Assembly: GCF_014696925.1 (NCBI RefSeq)
Contig: NZ_JACJQY010000021.1
Location: forward strand, 20,883-84,882
Direction of reading: 5' to 3'
Length of the DNA: 64,000 nt
Source: Phormidium tenue FACHB-1050
Lineage (GTDB): Bacteria > Cyanobacteriota > Cyanobacteriia > Pseudanabaenales > Pseudanabaenaceae
Shown piece by piece: positions 10,428 to 19,186 of this stretch (positions are counted from its first letter, which is position 1; each line of letters opens with the position of its first letter). A program made the position numbers and the translations under genes. A model generated the notes under the pieces. The model saw only the letters and a program-made list of their open reading frames with translations. It did not search any database and had not been told where the DNA came from.

Positions 10428-10458
10428 ATAAGTGGCGGCGCTTCGCGCCGCCACTTAT
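10428..10458. repeat. Palindromic hairpin repeat (GGCGGCGC core)
   Basis: Perfect 14-base arms ATAAGTGGCGGCGC around TTC, ending 15 bases before the stop codon of the minus-strand DUF4114/RTX gene. It may also serve as that gene's transcript 3' end, although no T-run follows. Confidence 0.8.
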
Positions 10459-10472
10459 CTTTGGGTCAACGA

Positions 10473-13400
10473 TTAAAAGATCAGGCTGTTGCGAACAGAA
10501 GCAATACCAGTATTGTTAACGGTCACCAAATCCATAAAATTATTGGTATTACCTAAACCATCGGCAACAACTTGAACAACGGTATTGGCTCCAAGTTGTT
10601 GGAATTGGAGGATTCCATCAGCGATCGCATTAGTACCTCTGTAATTAATTGAGCTAAATACACCTCTCAAGTTGATTGTATCGCCAGTCGCGAAATCGAG
10701 AATTGTGTCCCCAGCCTCATTGACATTATTAAACTGGAAGGTGTCGTTACCTGATCCACCGACAAGAATATCATTACCTCTGCCACCAATCAGAATGTCA
10801 TTACCCGCACCACCAGAAATAAATTCACTGGCATTAGTTCCTTGCAATGTATCGCTCCAGCTAAATCCGAAAATTGATTGGGTGGTTGTGGCAGCGGTGG
10901 GATTACTGGCATAGCCGATGAGGGATTTACCCATGTCGGTAGATCGCCAATCTTTACTCGAAGCCATCACCCGATCCAAGGTATCAGCAGTAATGGCAAT
11001 GTCACCCTTAACACGGAAGATAATATCGTTGTAGTCGCGATCGCTAGCTCCATCAAGGCGTTGATCTTCGAGGGCGATGACATAGGAGCCATTACCGACA
11101 TCGATTTTACCCATTTGGAAACTGCGGCTAGGATTGTTATCAAGCATGGAGAATAGAGGACGCTTAGTGCCGTCGATCGCAGGATTGGCAACAACTTCGC
11201 TAATTCGACCATTGGGAACTTGGATCACTCCATAGGCACTGTTGGGATTAAGATTGAGGCTTCTTGTACCTCTGAATGTACCAGCGTTAAAGTTAGATTC
11301 CCAATCTAAACCACTGGTAAACTTAGCAGCATCGGCAGTGTCACTGAGCAATACATAGCCTTGGGTCGAGTTACTGGCTGCACGACGAGCTGCTTCCGCA
11401 ATAAAAGCCGCCGATCCCGCAGCATAGGCTTCCATGCCATCGAGATTAAAAATACCAACATCGCCTCTATATGCACCTCCATCGTAGAGAAATTCTACTT
11501 CGAGGCTGCCAGATTGTCCTGAGGAAATTACGCCTTTGTCATATTCAGAACGATTGGCATAATTGAGTAGCTGTTGTCCAGCGGTAGAACTGCGCCAGTC
11601 GCGATCGCTATTGACCAAGCTATTCATCAGAGGTACATCACTAGTTGCGCCCTTGACTTGAATCACGATGTCGTTGTAGTCGCGATCGGAAATGTTGGGC
11701 AAGTCTAGACGATTATCTTCAAAGGCATAGGTGTTTTTGCCATCGACATTTACCATTTGCCCGATCGCCGAGCCAAAGGGATTAGCTTCAGGAATTGAGA
11801 AGATGGGCAGGTTGCCAGTTTTATTAATAATGCTGATATCGTTAGCGATCGCTGCTACGGTATTGTTTTGCACCAACATGAAGGCAAAATGTCCACGAGG
11901 AGACATGTTAAAGGTTTGAGCACCTTTATATGCACCACCGTTAAAGTCCGCTTCCCATGCAACCTTGTCTGAGAACTTAGCCGCGTCGGTACGATCTTTA
12001 GTTACCACGTAACCAAGATTAGACTCACTAAGAGCGCGGCGGGATGCTTCTTGAATGAATTCTGTCGAGCCAGCCTTAAAATTTTCCATCCCATCAAGAC
12101 TGAAAATTGCTAACTCACTCTGAAACCAACCACCATCATAGAGAAAGTCAACGCGAACCATGCCCGATTCGCCTGTGTCAAAAATACCGCCGCTATAATC
12201 AGGACGGGTGGCATACTGCACCAACTCTTGACCAACGGAAGAATTACGCCAATCGCGATCGCGGTTCACATTGGTATCCATCAAAGGAGCCACACCTTTA
12301 GCACCTGTGAAACGGAAAACCATATCGTTGTAATCGCGATCGGAAGTAGTTCCCCAGTCAGTCCGCACATCTTCCATGCCAAAGGTATCGCCGCGACCCG
12401 TGACATCAACGATTTGGCGAACGCTACTAGGTGCGCCGATATTAGCTTGAGGGATTGAGAAAATCGGTAAGCGATTGCCTGACCACATTCTGGTGACATC
12501 ATTGGCAAGATCTTGAACGGTGCTGTTTTGGATGAGCATTACCGCAAAGTCTTCACCTGCATTCATGGCATAGGTTTTGACACCTTGATAAGCTCCACCA
12601 TTAAAACCATCTTCCCATGCAAACTTAGCAGTATATTTTGCGCCCTCGTTGCGATCCTTAATGACAACATGACCTTGAGTAGAGTTGCTCAGAGCGCGGC
12701 GGGTTGCTTCTTGCACAAACTCATTAGAGTCAACCTTTAATCCTTCCATTCCCTTGAGGCTAAAGATTGCCATTTCCCCTTGATACCAACCACCATCATA
12801 GAGATAGTCCACACCGACCTGACCTGATGCATCCACACGAAATACCCCAGACTCAAAGGTAGAACGGCTAGCATAATCGATGATTTGTTTGCCGATCGCT
12901 GTATCTACCCAATCCTTAGTCGATGCACCGACATCCTCAAGGGCAGGAATTCCATTACCTTCGGCTCCTGTTAATTGGAATATCACATCGTTATAGTCAT
13001 AGTCAGAACCACCCTTGAGGCGGACATCTTCCATTGCAAAGAGATTCCCTTTGCCAGCAACATCAGTAACTTGAGAAAACTGATTGCTAAGATCAGGGTT
13101 AGCGGCACTAATCGAGAATAAGGGTTGTCTTAGTCCTAGATCTAATCCACTGGCTAGAGTATTAAAGGTTTGGCTAACAGTTCCATTAGAAATCAACATG
13201 AAGGCAACCTGATCGCCTGCTTGCATGGAGAAATTTCTAATTCCTTTGTAAGCGCCGCTATTATAATTTGCTTCCCAATCTAGTTCAGCGCTAAACTTTG
13301 CACCTTCAGAACTATCAGCAACCAGAATGCGACCTTGGGTGGAATTGGTCAGGGCGCGGCGAGCAGCTTCTTGATTGAAGGCAACCGAACCGACTTCGAG

Positions 13401-13532
13401 ACTTTCCATTCCCTTCAAGCTGAATATGGCAAGTTCGCCTTGAAATTGACCACCATCAAATAGAAAATCAAAACTTAGTTTGCCTGTTGCCCCAACCGTG
13501 AATGTTCCCTGTGATGTTGCTTGTAGTGACAT
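10473..13532 (-). CDS. Large DUF4114-repeat protein with C-terminal RTX calcium-binding repeats
   Basis: Probable secreted or surface calcium-binding protein of 1019 residues. Four units of roughly 200 residues (about 1-195, 210-430, 440-650, 660-880) each contain a YDGGxxxGExxIFSLxGME block, a QEAxRRAxxNSTQG block and a closing LEDxRxxxxSDRDYNDxxF motif typical of DUF4114. The C-terminus carries GGAGNDILIGGRGNDILVGG, a hemolysin-type nonapeptide run. There is no N-terminal signal peptide, as expected for type I secretion; no secretion genes are adjacent. The function is unknown; adhesion or cell-surface layers are plausible. It is divergent from the MerR-pentapeptide gene. Confidence 0.85.
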   Translation of the reverse strand: MSLQATSQGTFTVGATGKLSFDFLFDGGQFQGELAIFSLKGMESLEVGSVAFNQEAARRALTNSTQGRILVADSSEGAKFSAELDWEANYNSGAYKGIRNFSMQAGDQVAFMLISNGTVSQTFNTLASGLDLGLRQPLFSISAANPDLSNQFSQVTDVAGKGNLFAMEDVRLKGGSDYDYNDVIFQLTGAEGNGIPALEDVGASTKDWVDTAIGKQIIDYASRSTFESGVFRVDASGQVGVDYLYDGGWYQGEMAIFSLKGMEGLKVDSNEFVQEATRRALSNSTQGHVVIKDRNEGAKYTAKFAWEDGFNGGAYQGVKTYAMNAGEDFAVMLIQNSTVQDLANDVTRMWSGNRLPIFSIPQANIGAPSSVRQIVDVTGRGDTFGMEDVRTDWGTTSDRDYNDMVFRFTGAKGVAPLMDTNVNRDRDWRNSSVGQELVQYATRPDYSGGIFDTGESGMVRVDFLYDGGWFQSELAIFSLDGMENFKAGSTEFIQEASRRALSESNLGYVVTKDRTDAAKFSDKVAWEADFNGGAYKGAQTFNMSPRGHFAFMLVQNNTVAAIANDISIINKTGNLPIFSIPEANPFGSAIGQMVNVDGKNTYAFEDNRLDLPNISDRDYNDIVIQVKGATSDVPLMNSLVNSDRDWRSSTAGQQLLNYANRSEYDKGVISSGQSGSLEVEFLYDGGAYRGDVGIFNLDGMEAYAAGSAAFIAEAARRAASNSTQGYVLLSDTADAAKFTSGLDWESNFNAGTFRGTRSLNLNPNSAYGVIQVPNGRISEVVANPAIDGTKRPLFSMLDNNPSRSFQMGKIDVGNGSYVIALEDQRLDGASDRDYNDIIFRVKGDIAITADTLDRVMASSKDWRSTDMGKSLIGYASNPTAATTTQSIFGFSWSDTLQGTNASEFISGGAGNDILIGGRGNDILVGGSGNDTFQFNNVNEAGDTILDFATGDTINLRGVFSSINYRGTNAIADGILQFQQLGANTVVQVVADGLGNTNNFMDLVTVNNTGIASVRNSLIF

Positions 13533-13633
13533 GGTTATCTATCCTTAATTTATTACTTACGTCTTTAGTTGATTCCCTTGGGCTGATTTCTATTGCTTTT
13601 AGCTCTTTCCCATCCCATGCACCTACGTTAGAG

Positions 13634-13651
13634 CTTGCAGCTAGCTGCAAG
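13634..13651. promoter_or_regulatory. 18-base palindrome in the DUF4114/merR divergent region
   Basis: Perfect palindrome CTTGCAGCTAGCTGCAAG, about 100 bases from the DUF4114 start and 53 bases from the chosen MerR start. MerR-family proteins bind dyads of this size between divergent promoters, so it is a candidate operator. No clear -35/-10 pair could be fixed. Confidence 0.5.
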
Positions 13652-13703
13652 GTCAAGATCCCTAAAATCAAATAACCTATTAAAAAAACTTATCAATCCT
13701 TTT

Positions 13704-14648
13704 ATGGAATCCAGCATGGAATCTAGCGAACCCGTTCAAAATAGCGCCCGTGGTTGGCTGATCGGCGAACTAAGCCGCTTAGTCGAGATTCCATCCCCAA
13801 CGATTCGCTATTACGAACGTTTGGGATTGCTGCTCGCGCCCCTGCGATCGCCACAGGGTTATCGGCTCTATGCCACCGATGCCCTAGAGCGTCTGTTATT
13901 TATTCAAAGTGCCAAAGCCTTTGGGTTATCCCTTGAGGAAATCAAACAGTTATTGGATTTACAAGCCGCCCAAACTATTCCCTACGCCACTTTTAAACAA
14001 ATGGTGCAGCAACATCTCCGCAAACTCGATCTGCAAATCCAAGAACTGATGACCCAGCGCCAAAATGTTGCCCAGCGACTCGATCGCATTGTGGAGTCAC
14101 TTCCCGATCGCGATTTTAGCAGTGCGGAGTTAACCCAAAATCCTCTGCTTAACCTGATCAGCGAAGCTACCGATGCGATGGCTCTGGAAGAATTAGCGGA
14201 TCAAGGCGATCGCCCCAATTTCGGCAATCTCTTTAGTAATCGCAGTCAGGAAGTTTTGTATCTATATTCAGTGGGTAAGCGCAACTTTAGGCTGATGAAT
14301 TTGGTGAGCGCGAAACTCAATGGCGCAAATTTGAGTGGTGCGGACTTTACCAATGCCAAATTAATGCTGGCGGATTTATGTGAGTTGTCGGCGATCGAGA
14401 CCAAGTTTGTCGGTGCGAATTTAGCTGGGGCGATCATTAGTGAGGCTTGTTTGCAAAAGGCAAATTTTACGGATGCATTGTTGCTGGGAGCGGATCTGAG
14501 TGGTGCGAATCTCGAAGGTGCTAATTTCACCGCCGCGAATTTAGGTGGGGTAAATTTTACGGGGGCAAATTTACGGGGCGTGAATTTTAATGAGGCGGTT
14601 CTAGCGGATGCCGACTTTACGAATACTAATATGGAGATTGTGAATTGA
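13704..14648 (+). CDS. MerR-family regulator fused to pentapeptide repeats
   Basis: The frame is open from 13635, but I favour the ATG at 13704 (314 residues), since the preceding stretch includes the palindrome and looks non-coding. The N-terminal winged helix has ELSRLVEIPSPTIRYYERLGLL and QGYRLYATDALERLLFIQ, followed by a dimerising coiled coil. The last ~110 residues are pentapeptide repeats of A(N/D)LxG type (such as GANLSGADFTNA and LGADLSGANLEGANF), predicting a right-handed beta-helix. The usual small MerR effector domain is absent. The target is unknown; autoregulation or control of the divergent DUF4114/RTX gene is a reasonable guess. Confidence 0.82.
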   Translation: MESSMESSEPVQNSARGWLIGELSRLVEIPSPTIRYYERLGLLLAPLRSPQGYRLYATDALERLLFIQSAKAFGLSLEEIKQLLDLQAAQTIPYATFKQMVQQHLRKLDLQIQELMTQRQNVAQRLDRIVESLPDRDFSSAELTQNPLLNLISEATDAMALEELADQGDRPNFGNLFSNRSQEVLYLYSVGKRNFRLMNLVSAKLNGANLSGADFTNAKLMLADLCELSAIETKFVGANLAGAIISEACLQKANFTDALLLGADLSGANLEGANFTAANLGGVNFTGANLRGVNFNEAVLADADFTNTNMEIVN

Positions 14649-14710
14649 AAACCAAACCCAGTATGGGTTTTTAAATAAAGAAAGGACTCCGCTATTTCTT
14701 TATTTGGTAT
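14648..14710. repeat. Composite hairpin element, partial copy
   Basis: It starts at the merR stop codon with AAAACCAAACCCAGTATGGG, the linker shared with the elements at 9323 and 36080. A hairpin AAATAAAGAAA/TTTCTTTATTT and the terminal TTGGTAT (14704-14710) follow. The left half of the composite is missing. Confidence 0.7.
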
Positions 14711-14713
14711 TAC

Positions 14714-14752
14714 TGTAATATAGCTACAGTAAAATACTGTAGCTATATTACA
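14714..14752. promoter_or_regulatory. Inverted repeat upstream of the RHH-like gene
   Basis: Perfect 18-base arms TGTAATATAGCTACAGTA around AAA, ending 25 bases before the start codon of the small ribbon-helix-helix-like gene. Such a dyad is a plausible autoregulatory operator, but it also resembles the hairpin repeats of this genome. Confidence 0.55.
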
Positions 14753-14777
14753 ACAAGCAATATCAGAGTTATTATTT

Positions 14778-14993
14778 ATGGCAGTAGCGTCAAAAGTGGA
14801 AACCTTGGGAAAACGCCAATCAGACATGGTGACGGCTTATTTGCCCACCGAAACAAAGCAAATATTGGAGATGTGGGCTGCTGCTGAAAGTAGATCGGTT
14901 AGTAGCCTGTGTACTTATTTACTGACTCAAGCAGTCAACACTGCTAAGCAGGAGGGCAAATTGGGCGATCTCACTAATGGCAGAAAGTTATGA
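14778..14993 (+). CDS. Small ribbon-helix-helix-like protein
   Basis: A 71-residue protein with the pattern SDMVTAYLPTETKQILEMWAAAESRSVSSLCTYLL (split over residues 15-50): a short beta strand followed by two helices, as in CopG/Arc DNA-binding proteins. Its stop overlaps the next start codon by four bases (ATGA at 14990-14993), so the two genes are translationally coupled. Pairs like this recur in cyanobacteria, but I know of no assigned function. The inverted repeat at 14714-14752 may be its operator. Confidence 0.7.
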   Translation: MAVASKVETLGKRQSDMVTAYLPTETKQILEMWAAAESRSVSSLCTYLLTQAVNTAKQEGKLGDLTNGRKL

Positions 14994-15592
14994 GTGAATC
15001 TCTCAAAGCAACCCGCGCTACTGTGGCGATCGGCGGTTTAACCGTTGATGCTTTTATGTTGCCAGATGGTAGTTATCGGATGTCTCAGACTCAAGCATCT
15101 GAAGCAGTCGGATTATCACGTCAAAACGTGTCCGATTTTTTACGCTCAAATGCCATCAAAACATTACTGGGAGAAGGTTATACGAGTCCGATTTCTGGTA
15201 ATGAACAAATTGAGATTGAGTCTGAAGGTGATAAACGAGGTCAAAGTCGCTTTAACTCAGTGTCTTTAGAGGTTGTTGGGGCTTATTGGCTTTGGCAGTC
15301 CTATCGTGGCAACAAAAAAGCCTTATCCCTTTGCATGGCTCTTATTATAGAAAGCCTAGAGCGTAGATTTGATGATGCTTTTGGGGTTGTTATCAGTGAG
15401 CAAGAGCGTAATAGGCGACTATCTCAACGAAATAGCCAATTAGAAAAAGATTTAGCTAAGTTAGGTGAGGGCTTTGCGATCGATGCTGATAAGGATCGAG
15501 AAATTGCTTATTTGACCTCACTGCTTAAAGACAATGGTATTGAGCCTTATAGTTTGCCTAGTGGCGATCGCACTGAGGATGATAGAGGATGA
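14990..15592 (+). CDS. Antirepressor-like HTH protein of unknown function
   Basis: A 200-residue protein. Residues 20-60 (LPDGSYRMSQTQASEAVGLS, then QNVSDFLRS) look like a helix-turn-helix of the kind seen in phage antirepressor and KilA-N-type proteins, followed by a helical middle and a coiled-coil C-terminus (about 135-180). It overlaps the upstream RHH-like gene by four bases and ends 24 bases before the methyltransferase gene, suggesting co-transcription with the restriction-like island. The function is not established; regulation of the island is an inference from position. Confidence 0.65.
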   Translation: MSESLKATRATVAIGGLTVDAFMLPDGSYRMSQTQASEAVGLSRQNVSDFLRSNAIKTLLGEGYTSPISGNEQIEIESEGDKRGQSRFNSVSLEVVGAYWLWQSYRGNKKALSLCMALIIESLERRFDDAFGVVISEQERNRRLSQRNSQLEKDLAKLGEGFAIDADKDREIAYLTSLLKDNGIEPYSLPSGDRTEDDRG

Positions 15593-15616
15593 TAAATAAC
15601 CAACCAACTTAACGTA

Positions 15617-18520
15617 ATGAATGCAGTCGAAATTGAAGAAGCGGTTTCTCGGTTGGCGGAAGCACCTTTTGAGGCGGCGGAATTTCCTTTTGCGTTTCTA
15701 GAGGCTTTTGGCAATAAGGCGACTACGCTCAAGCGGCTCAGGAGTGAGCAGGGTAGCTCGAATCAGTCGGATGTGGGCGGCGTGCTGCAACGGAATAATA
15801 TTCATTTGAAGGTTTGCGGGTTGGGGGATGTATCGGCAACTTTGACGGCTTTGCGGGAGAGTTCTGCTACGACTAAGCACAAGGCGAAGTTTATTCTGGC
15901 AACAGATGGGGTGGACTTTGAGGCGGAAAATTTGGTGGATGGGGAGACGATCGCCTGTTTATATCCAGCGTTTGCGGATCATTTTGGCTTTTTCTTGCCG
16001 TTGGCAGGGATTACGACGGTTAAGCAAATTCGGGAAAATGCCTTTGACATTAAGGCGACGGGGCGGCTAAATCGGCTTTATGTGGAGTTGTTGAAGGATA
16101 ATCCTGATTGGGACAAGGGCGATCGCCGTGAAGATTTTAATCATTTTATGGCGCGGTTGATTTTCTGCTTTTTTGCGGAGGATACGAATATTTTTCATGG
16201 GGATGGGTTGTTTACGCAGACGATCGCACGGATGAGTGATGGTGAAAATACCCATGAGGTTTTGGCGGAGTTGTTTCGGGCGATGGCGACTCCGCTACAG
16301 GAACGAGAGGCGTTAGGGATTCGCAACTGGGCGAATGTGTTTCCCTATGTGAATGGGGGACTGTTTAGCCCTCATCCCGTGGATCGCCCTCACCCCCTAG
16401 CCCCCTCTCCCAAGGAGGGAGAAGGGGGACAAGAATCTCCTCTTACTCCCCTCTCCCGTTCTGGGAGAGGGGCTGGGGGTGAGGGAGTTCCCCGTTTTAG
16501 CAAGATTGCGCGATCGTATTTGCTGCATATTGGCAATCTGGACTGGAAGCGGATCAATCCTGATATTTTTGGGTCGATGATTCAGGCGATCGCTGATGAT
16601 GAGGAGCGCGGCACTTTGGGGATGCACTATACGAGTGTGCCGAATATCCTGAAGGTGCTGAATCCGTTGTTTTTGGATGATTTACGCGCTCAGTTGGAGG
16701 CGGCGGGAGACAATGCTCGTAAGTTGTTAAATTTGCGGCAACGGATGGCGAAGATTCGGGTGTTTGATCCTGCCTGTGGGTCGGGGAATTTTTTGGTGAT
16801 TGCTTATAAGGAGATGCGATCGCTTGAGGCGGATATCAATCGGCGGCGGGGTGAGGGCGATCGCGGGTCTGAGATTCCGTTAACTAATTTTCGAGGGATT
16901 GAGATTCGGCATTTTGCGGTGGAGGTGGCGCGGTTGGCGTTGATTATTGCGGAGTATCAGTGTGATGTGTTGTATCGGGGGCAAATGTTGGCGCTGGCGG
17001 AGTTTTTGCCGTTAAAGAGTGACAATTGGATTACTTGTGGTAATGCGTTGCGGTTGGATTGGTTGAGTTTGTGTCCGCCGACGGGTAAGGGTGTGACGGT
17101 GCAGCGTGAGGATTTGGATTTGTGGCAAGAGACGCGGGATGAGGCTGAGATTGATTTTAAAAATGAGGGCGGTGAAACTTATATTTGTGGGAATCCGCCT
17201 TATTTGGGTTCTACTTGGCAATCGAAGGAACAGAAGGATGATTTAAAACAAATTTTTGATGGACGCACTAAGTTATGGAAGTCACTGGATTATGTGGCGG
17301 GTTGGTTTATGAAGGCTGCTGATTATGGCACTCAAACCCAAGCGGCGGCGGCGTTTGTTTCCACTAATTCCATTTGTCAGGGGCAACAAGTACCGATTTT
17401 ATGGTCACTAATTTTTGCAACTGGGCATGAAATTGCTTTTGCTCATACTTCTTTTAAATGGGCAAATTTGGCGAGTCATAATGCTGGGGTGACGGTGGTT
17501 ATTGTAGGGATTTCTAATCAACCTCGAAAGTTGAAGTATCTATTTTCTAATGATGAGAAAAATCAGACAATTTTAAGAGAGACTGAGAATATAAATGCTT
17601 ATTTGGTTTCGGGTGCTAATGTTGTCATTGATAAAATAGCTAAACCCTTAAATAACTGCCCTGAAATGGTAAAAGGTAGTAGTCCAACCGATGGTGGAAG
17701 TCTTCTACTATCATCAAGAGAAGTACAAAATTTAAATCTTTCAGTTGATCAGAAATTGCTTTTCATTCGCCCTTTTTTGGGATCTGCGGAATTTATTCGT
17801 GGACAACAGAGATTTTGTTTATGGATATCCGATGAAGATGTTGCAAAAGCAAGGGCAATACCAGAAATTAGTAAACGTATTGATGCTGTTCGTTTGATGC
17901 GTTTATCTAGCTCAAAAGTTGGAACCCGTGAAGGTGCTAAATATCCGCATAGATTTGACGAGAAGCGACAGGAAGGCGATGAAACTGTAATTGCAATACC
18001 AAGGGTTTCATCGGAAAGTCGAGATTTTTTACCGTGTGGATTATTACCGCCTGATTCTATTGTTTCTGATAGTGCCTTCGCTCTCTACGATGCCCCTCTT
18101 TGGAACATGGCACTAATCGCCTCACGATTACATCTAGTCTGGATCGCCACCGTCTGCGGCAAACTAGAAACCCGATATCGCTACTCCAACACCCTCGGCT
18201 GGAACACCTTCCCCGTCCCCACCCTCACCGAACAAAACAAAACCGACCTCACCCGTTGCGCCGAAGACATACTGTTAGCCAGAGAGCATTATTTTCCTGC
18301 CGCGATCGCCGATATGTACGATCGCGACAGAATGGACAGCGAATTTCCATTAGTCAGACAAGCCCACGAGAGAAACGATGAAATAATTGAACGGATTTAC
18401 ATCGGGCGGCGGTTTAAAAATGACACCGAGCGATTAGAGAAGTTGTTTGAGATGTACAGCAAAATGACCAGTAAACAAGCCCCAGCAAAACCATCTAGCA
18501 AACGAAAAACCAAGTCATAA
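15617..18520 (+). CDS. MmeI-like class I DNA N6-adenine methyltransferase
   Basis: A 967-residue protein with a helical spacer (about 155-215), SAM-binding motif DPACGSG (384-390), catalytic NPPY (526-529) and a long C-terminal target-recognition and helical region. This order is that of MmeI/YeeA-type single-chain enzymes. Those carry an N-terminal PD-(D/E)xK nuclease; I do not find an ExK signature in residues 1-150, so it may only methylate or rely on a partner. Residues about 257-290 are encoded by an inserted in-frame repeat (16387-16485). Downstream on the same strand are a helicase and a GIY-YIG nuclease gene. The region around 18100-18400 has higher C content than the first half. Confidence 0.85.
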   Translation: MNAVEIEEAVSRLAEAPFEAAEFPFAFLEAFGNKATTLKRLRSEQGSSNQSDVGGVLQRNNIHLKVCGLGDVSATLTALRESSATTKHKAKFILATDGVDFEAENLVDGETIACLYPAFADHFGFFLPLAGITTVKQIRENAFDIKATGRLNRLYVELLKDNPDWDKGDRREDFNHFMARLIFCFFAEDTNIFHGDGLFTQTIARMSDGENTHEVLAELFRAMATPLQEREALGIRNWANVFPYVNGGLFSPHPVDRPHPLAPSPKEGEGGQESPLTPLSRSGRGAGGEGVPRFSKIARSYLLHIGNLDWKRINPDIFGSMIQAIADDEERGTLGMHYTSVPNILKVLNPLFLDDLRAQLEAAGDNARKLLNLRQRMAKIRVFDPACGSGNFLVIAYKEMRSLEADINRRRGEGDRGSEIPLTNFRGIEIRHFAVEVARLALIIAEYQCDVLYRGQMLALAEFLPLKSDNWITCGNALRLDWLSLCPPTGKGVTVQREDLDLWQETRDEAEIDFKNEGGETYICGNPPYLGSTWQSKEQKDDLKQIFDGRTKLWKSLDYVAGWFMKAADYGTQTQAAAAFVSTNSICQGQQVPILWSLIFATGHEIAFAHTSFKWANLASHNAGVTVVIVGISNQPRKLKYLFSNDEKNQTILRETENINAYLVSGANVVIDKIAKPLNNCPEMVKGSSPTDGGSLLLSSREVQNLNLSVDQKLLFIRPFLGSAEFIRGQQRFCLWISDEDVAKARAIPEISKRIDAVRLMRLSSSKVGTREGAKYPHRFDEKRQEGDETVIAIPRVSSESRDFLPCGLLPPDSIVSDSAFALYDAPLWNMALIASRLHLVWIATVCGKLETRYRYSNTLGWNTFPVPTLTEQNKTDLTRCAEDILLAREHYFPAAIADMYDRDRMDSEFPLVRQAHERNDEIIERIYIGRRFKNDTERLEKLFEMYSKMTSKQAPAKPSSKRKTKS
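16387..16485. repeat. In-frame palindromic repeat inside the methyltransferase gene
   Basis: This 99-base element has ends CCCTCACCCCCTAGCCCC and GGGGCTGGGGGTGAGGG that are inverted copies, with inner CCCTCTCCC and GGGAGAGGG pairs. Its length is 33 codons, so it adds about 33 Pro/Ser/Gly-rich residues without breaking the frame. Similar C/G-rich palindromes lie intergenically at 18534-18745 and 46463-46534. Confidence 0.85.
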
Positions 18521-19186
18521 CATCAATTAATGATCCCCCTCAATCCCCCTTAAAAAGCTACCGTGTACACACAAGTCATAAAACCCAGTCAAGTCAACAA
18601 TTAATCGCCCCCTAGCCCCCAATTCTGGGGGAACAAGAAAATAAAATTCTTTCAAAGTCCCCCAGAATTGGGGGATTTAGGGGGCTTAGATCCATTGAAA
18701 CTAGGACAAAGAGACTTGTGTGTACAAGGTAGCTTAAAAAGGGGAAAGAAGAAAATTCGATAGTGTCATGAATTATTCGCGCATCAGACGATCCACCTGT
18801 AGGGGCAAAGCATTCCCACAGAAATCTATAAGTTTTTAGATGATTTTGATTTGGGAATGCTTTGCCCAAACCTCGCAACGCAGGGACAAATTATCGATCA
18901 AAGCCCAAAGGGTTGAGCATTTGCGTTTCAAGATGATCGTGGGGATTATTACCCTTTCCGCAGTTGAGAATTAACCTGCGATCGCGCTAAGTTTAGGGCA
19001 GAGCATTCCTGTATATAAAACCTAGCGATCCAAATAAATAGTTGCAGGAATGCTCTGCCCCTACATAATTAATTATGTTTATCCTGTATTTAGGTCGTCA
19101 ATACAACTTGCGTCAAAATAGGCGATCGCTCTAGCGGAAGAGTAACAAGCCATAATAAAAATAAAATTCTTATTCACCTAAAGATC
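18521..19186. other. Repeat-rich gap between methyltransferase and helicase genes
   Basis: A 666-base gap without a convincing gene. It contains an ATCCCCCTCAATCCCCC palindrome split by a MITE-like insert (18557-18733), then two related hairpins whose arms are GGGCAAAGCATTCCCA (18803-18818 and 18852-18867) and GGGCAGAGCATTCCTG (18996-19011 and 19045-19060). A minus-strand ORF across the MITE is a by-product of the repeats. Confidence 0.75.
18557..18733. mobile_element. Non-autonomous MITE-like insertion with target-site duplication
   Basis: Terminal inverted repeats of 21 bases (18557-18577 and 18713-18733, starting GCTACC and ending ACACAAGTC) match at 20 of 21 positions. TTAAAAA flanks both sides (18550-18556 and 18734-18740); extending by one base each way gives CTTAAAAAG, so the duplication is 7 to 9 bases. 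It has no transposase ORF. It carries an inner CCCCCAATTCTGGGGG-type palindrome and sits inside another C-rich repeat. Confidence 0.85.

Noticed and set aside
14246..14827. 193-residue minus-strand ORF
   Set aside because: It is antisense to the pentapeptide repeats of the MerR fusion; the periodic KFAPxKFA pattern is a mirror of the repeated DNA.
18612..18878. 88-residue minus-strand ORF over the MITE
   Set aside because: It is composed of repeat sequence and has no codon or domain signal.
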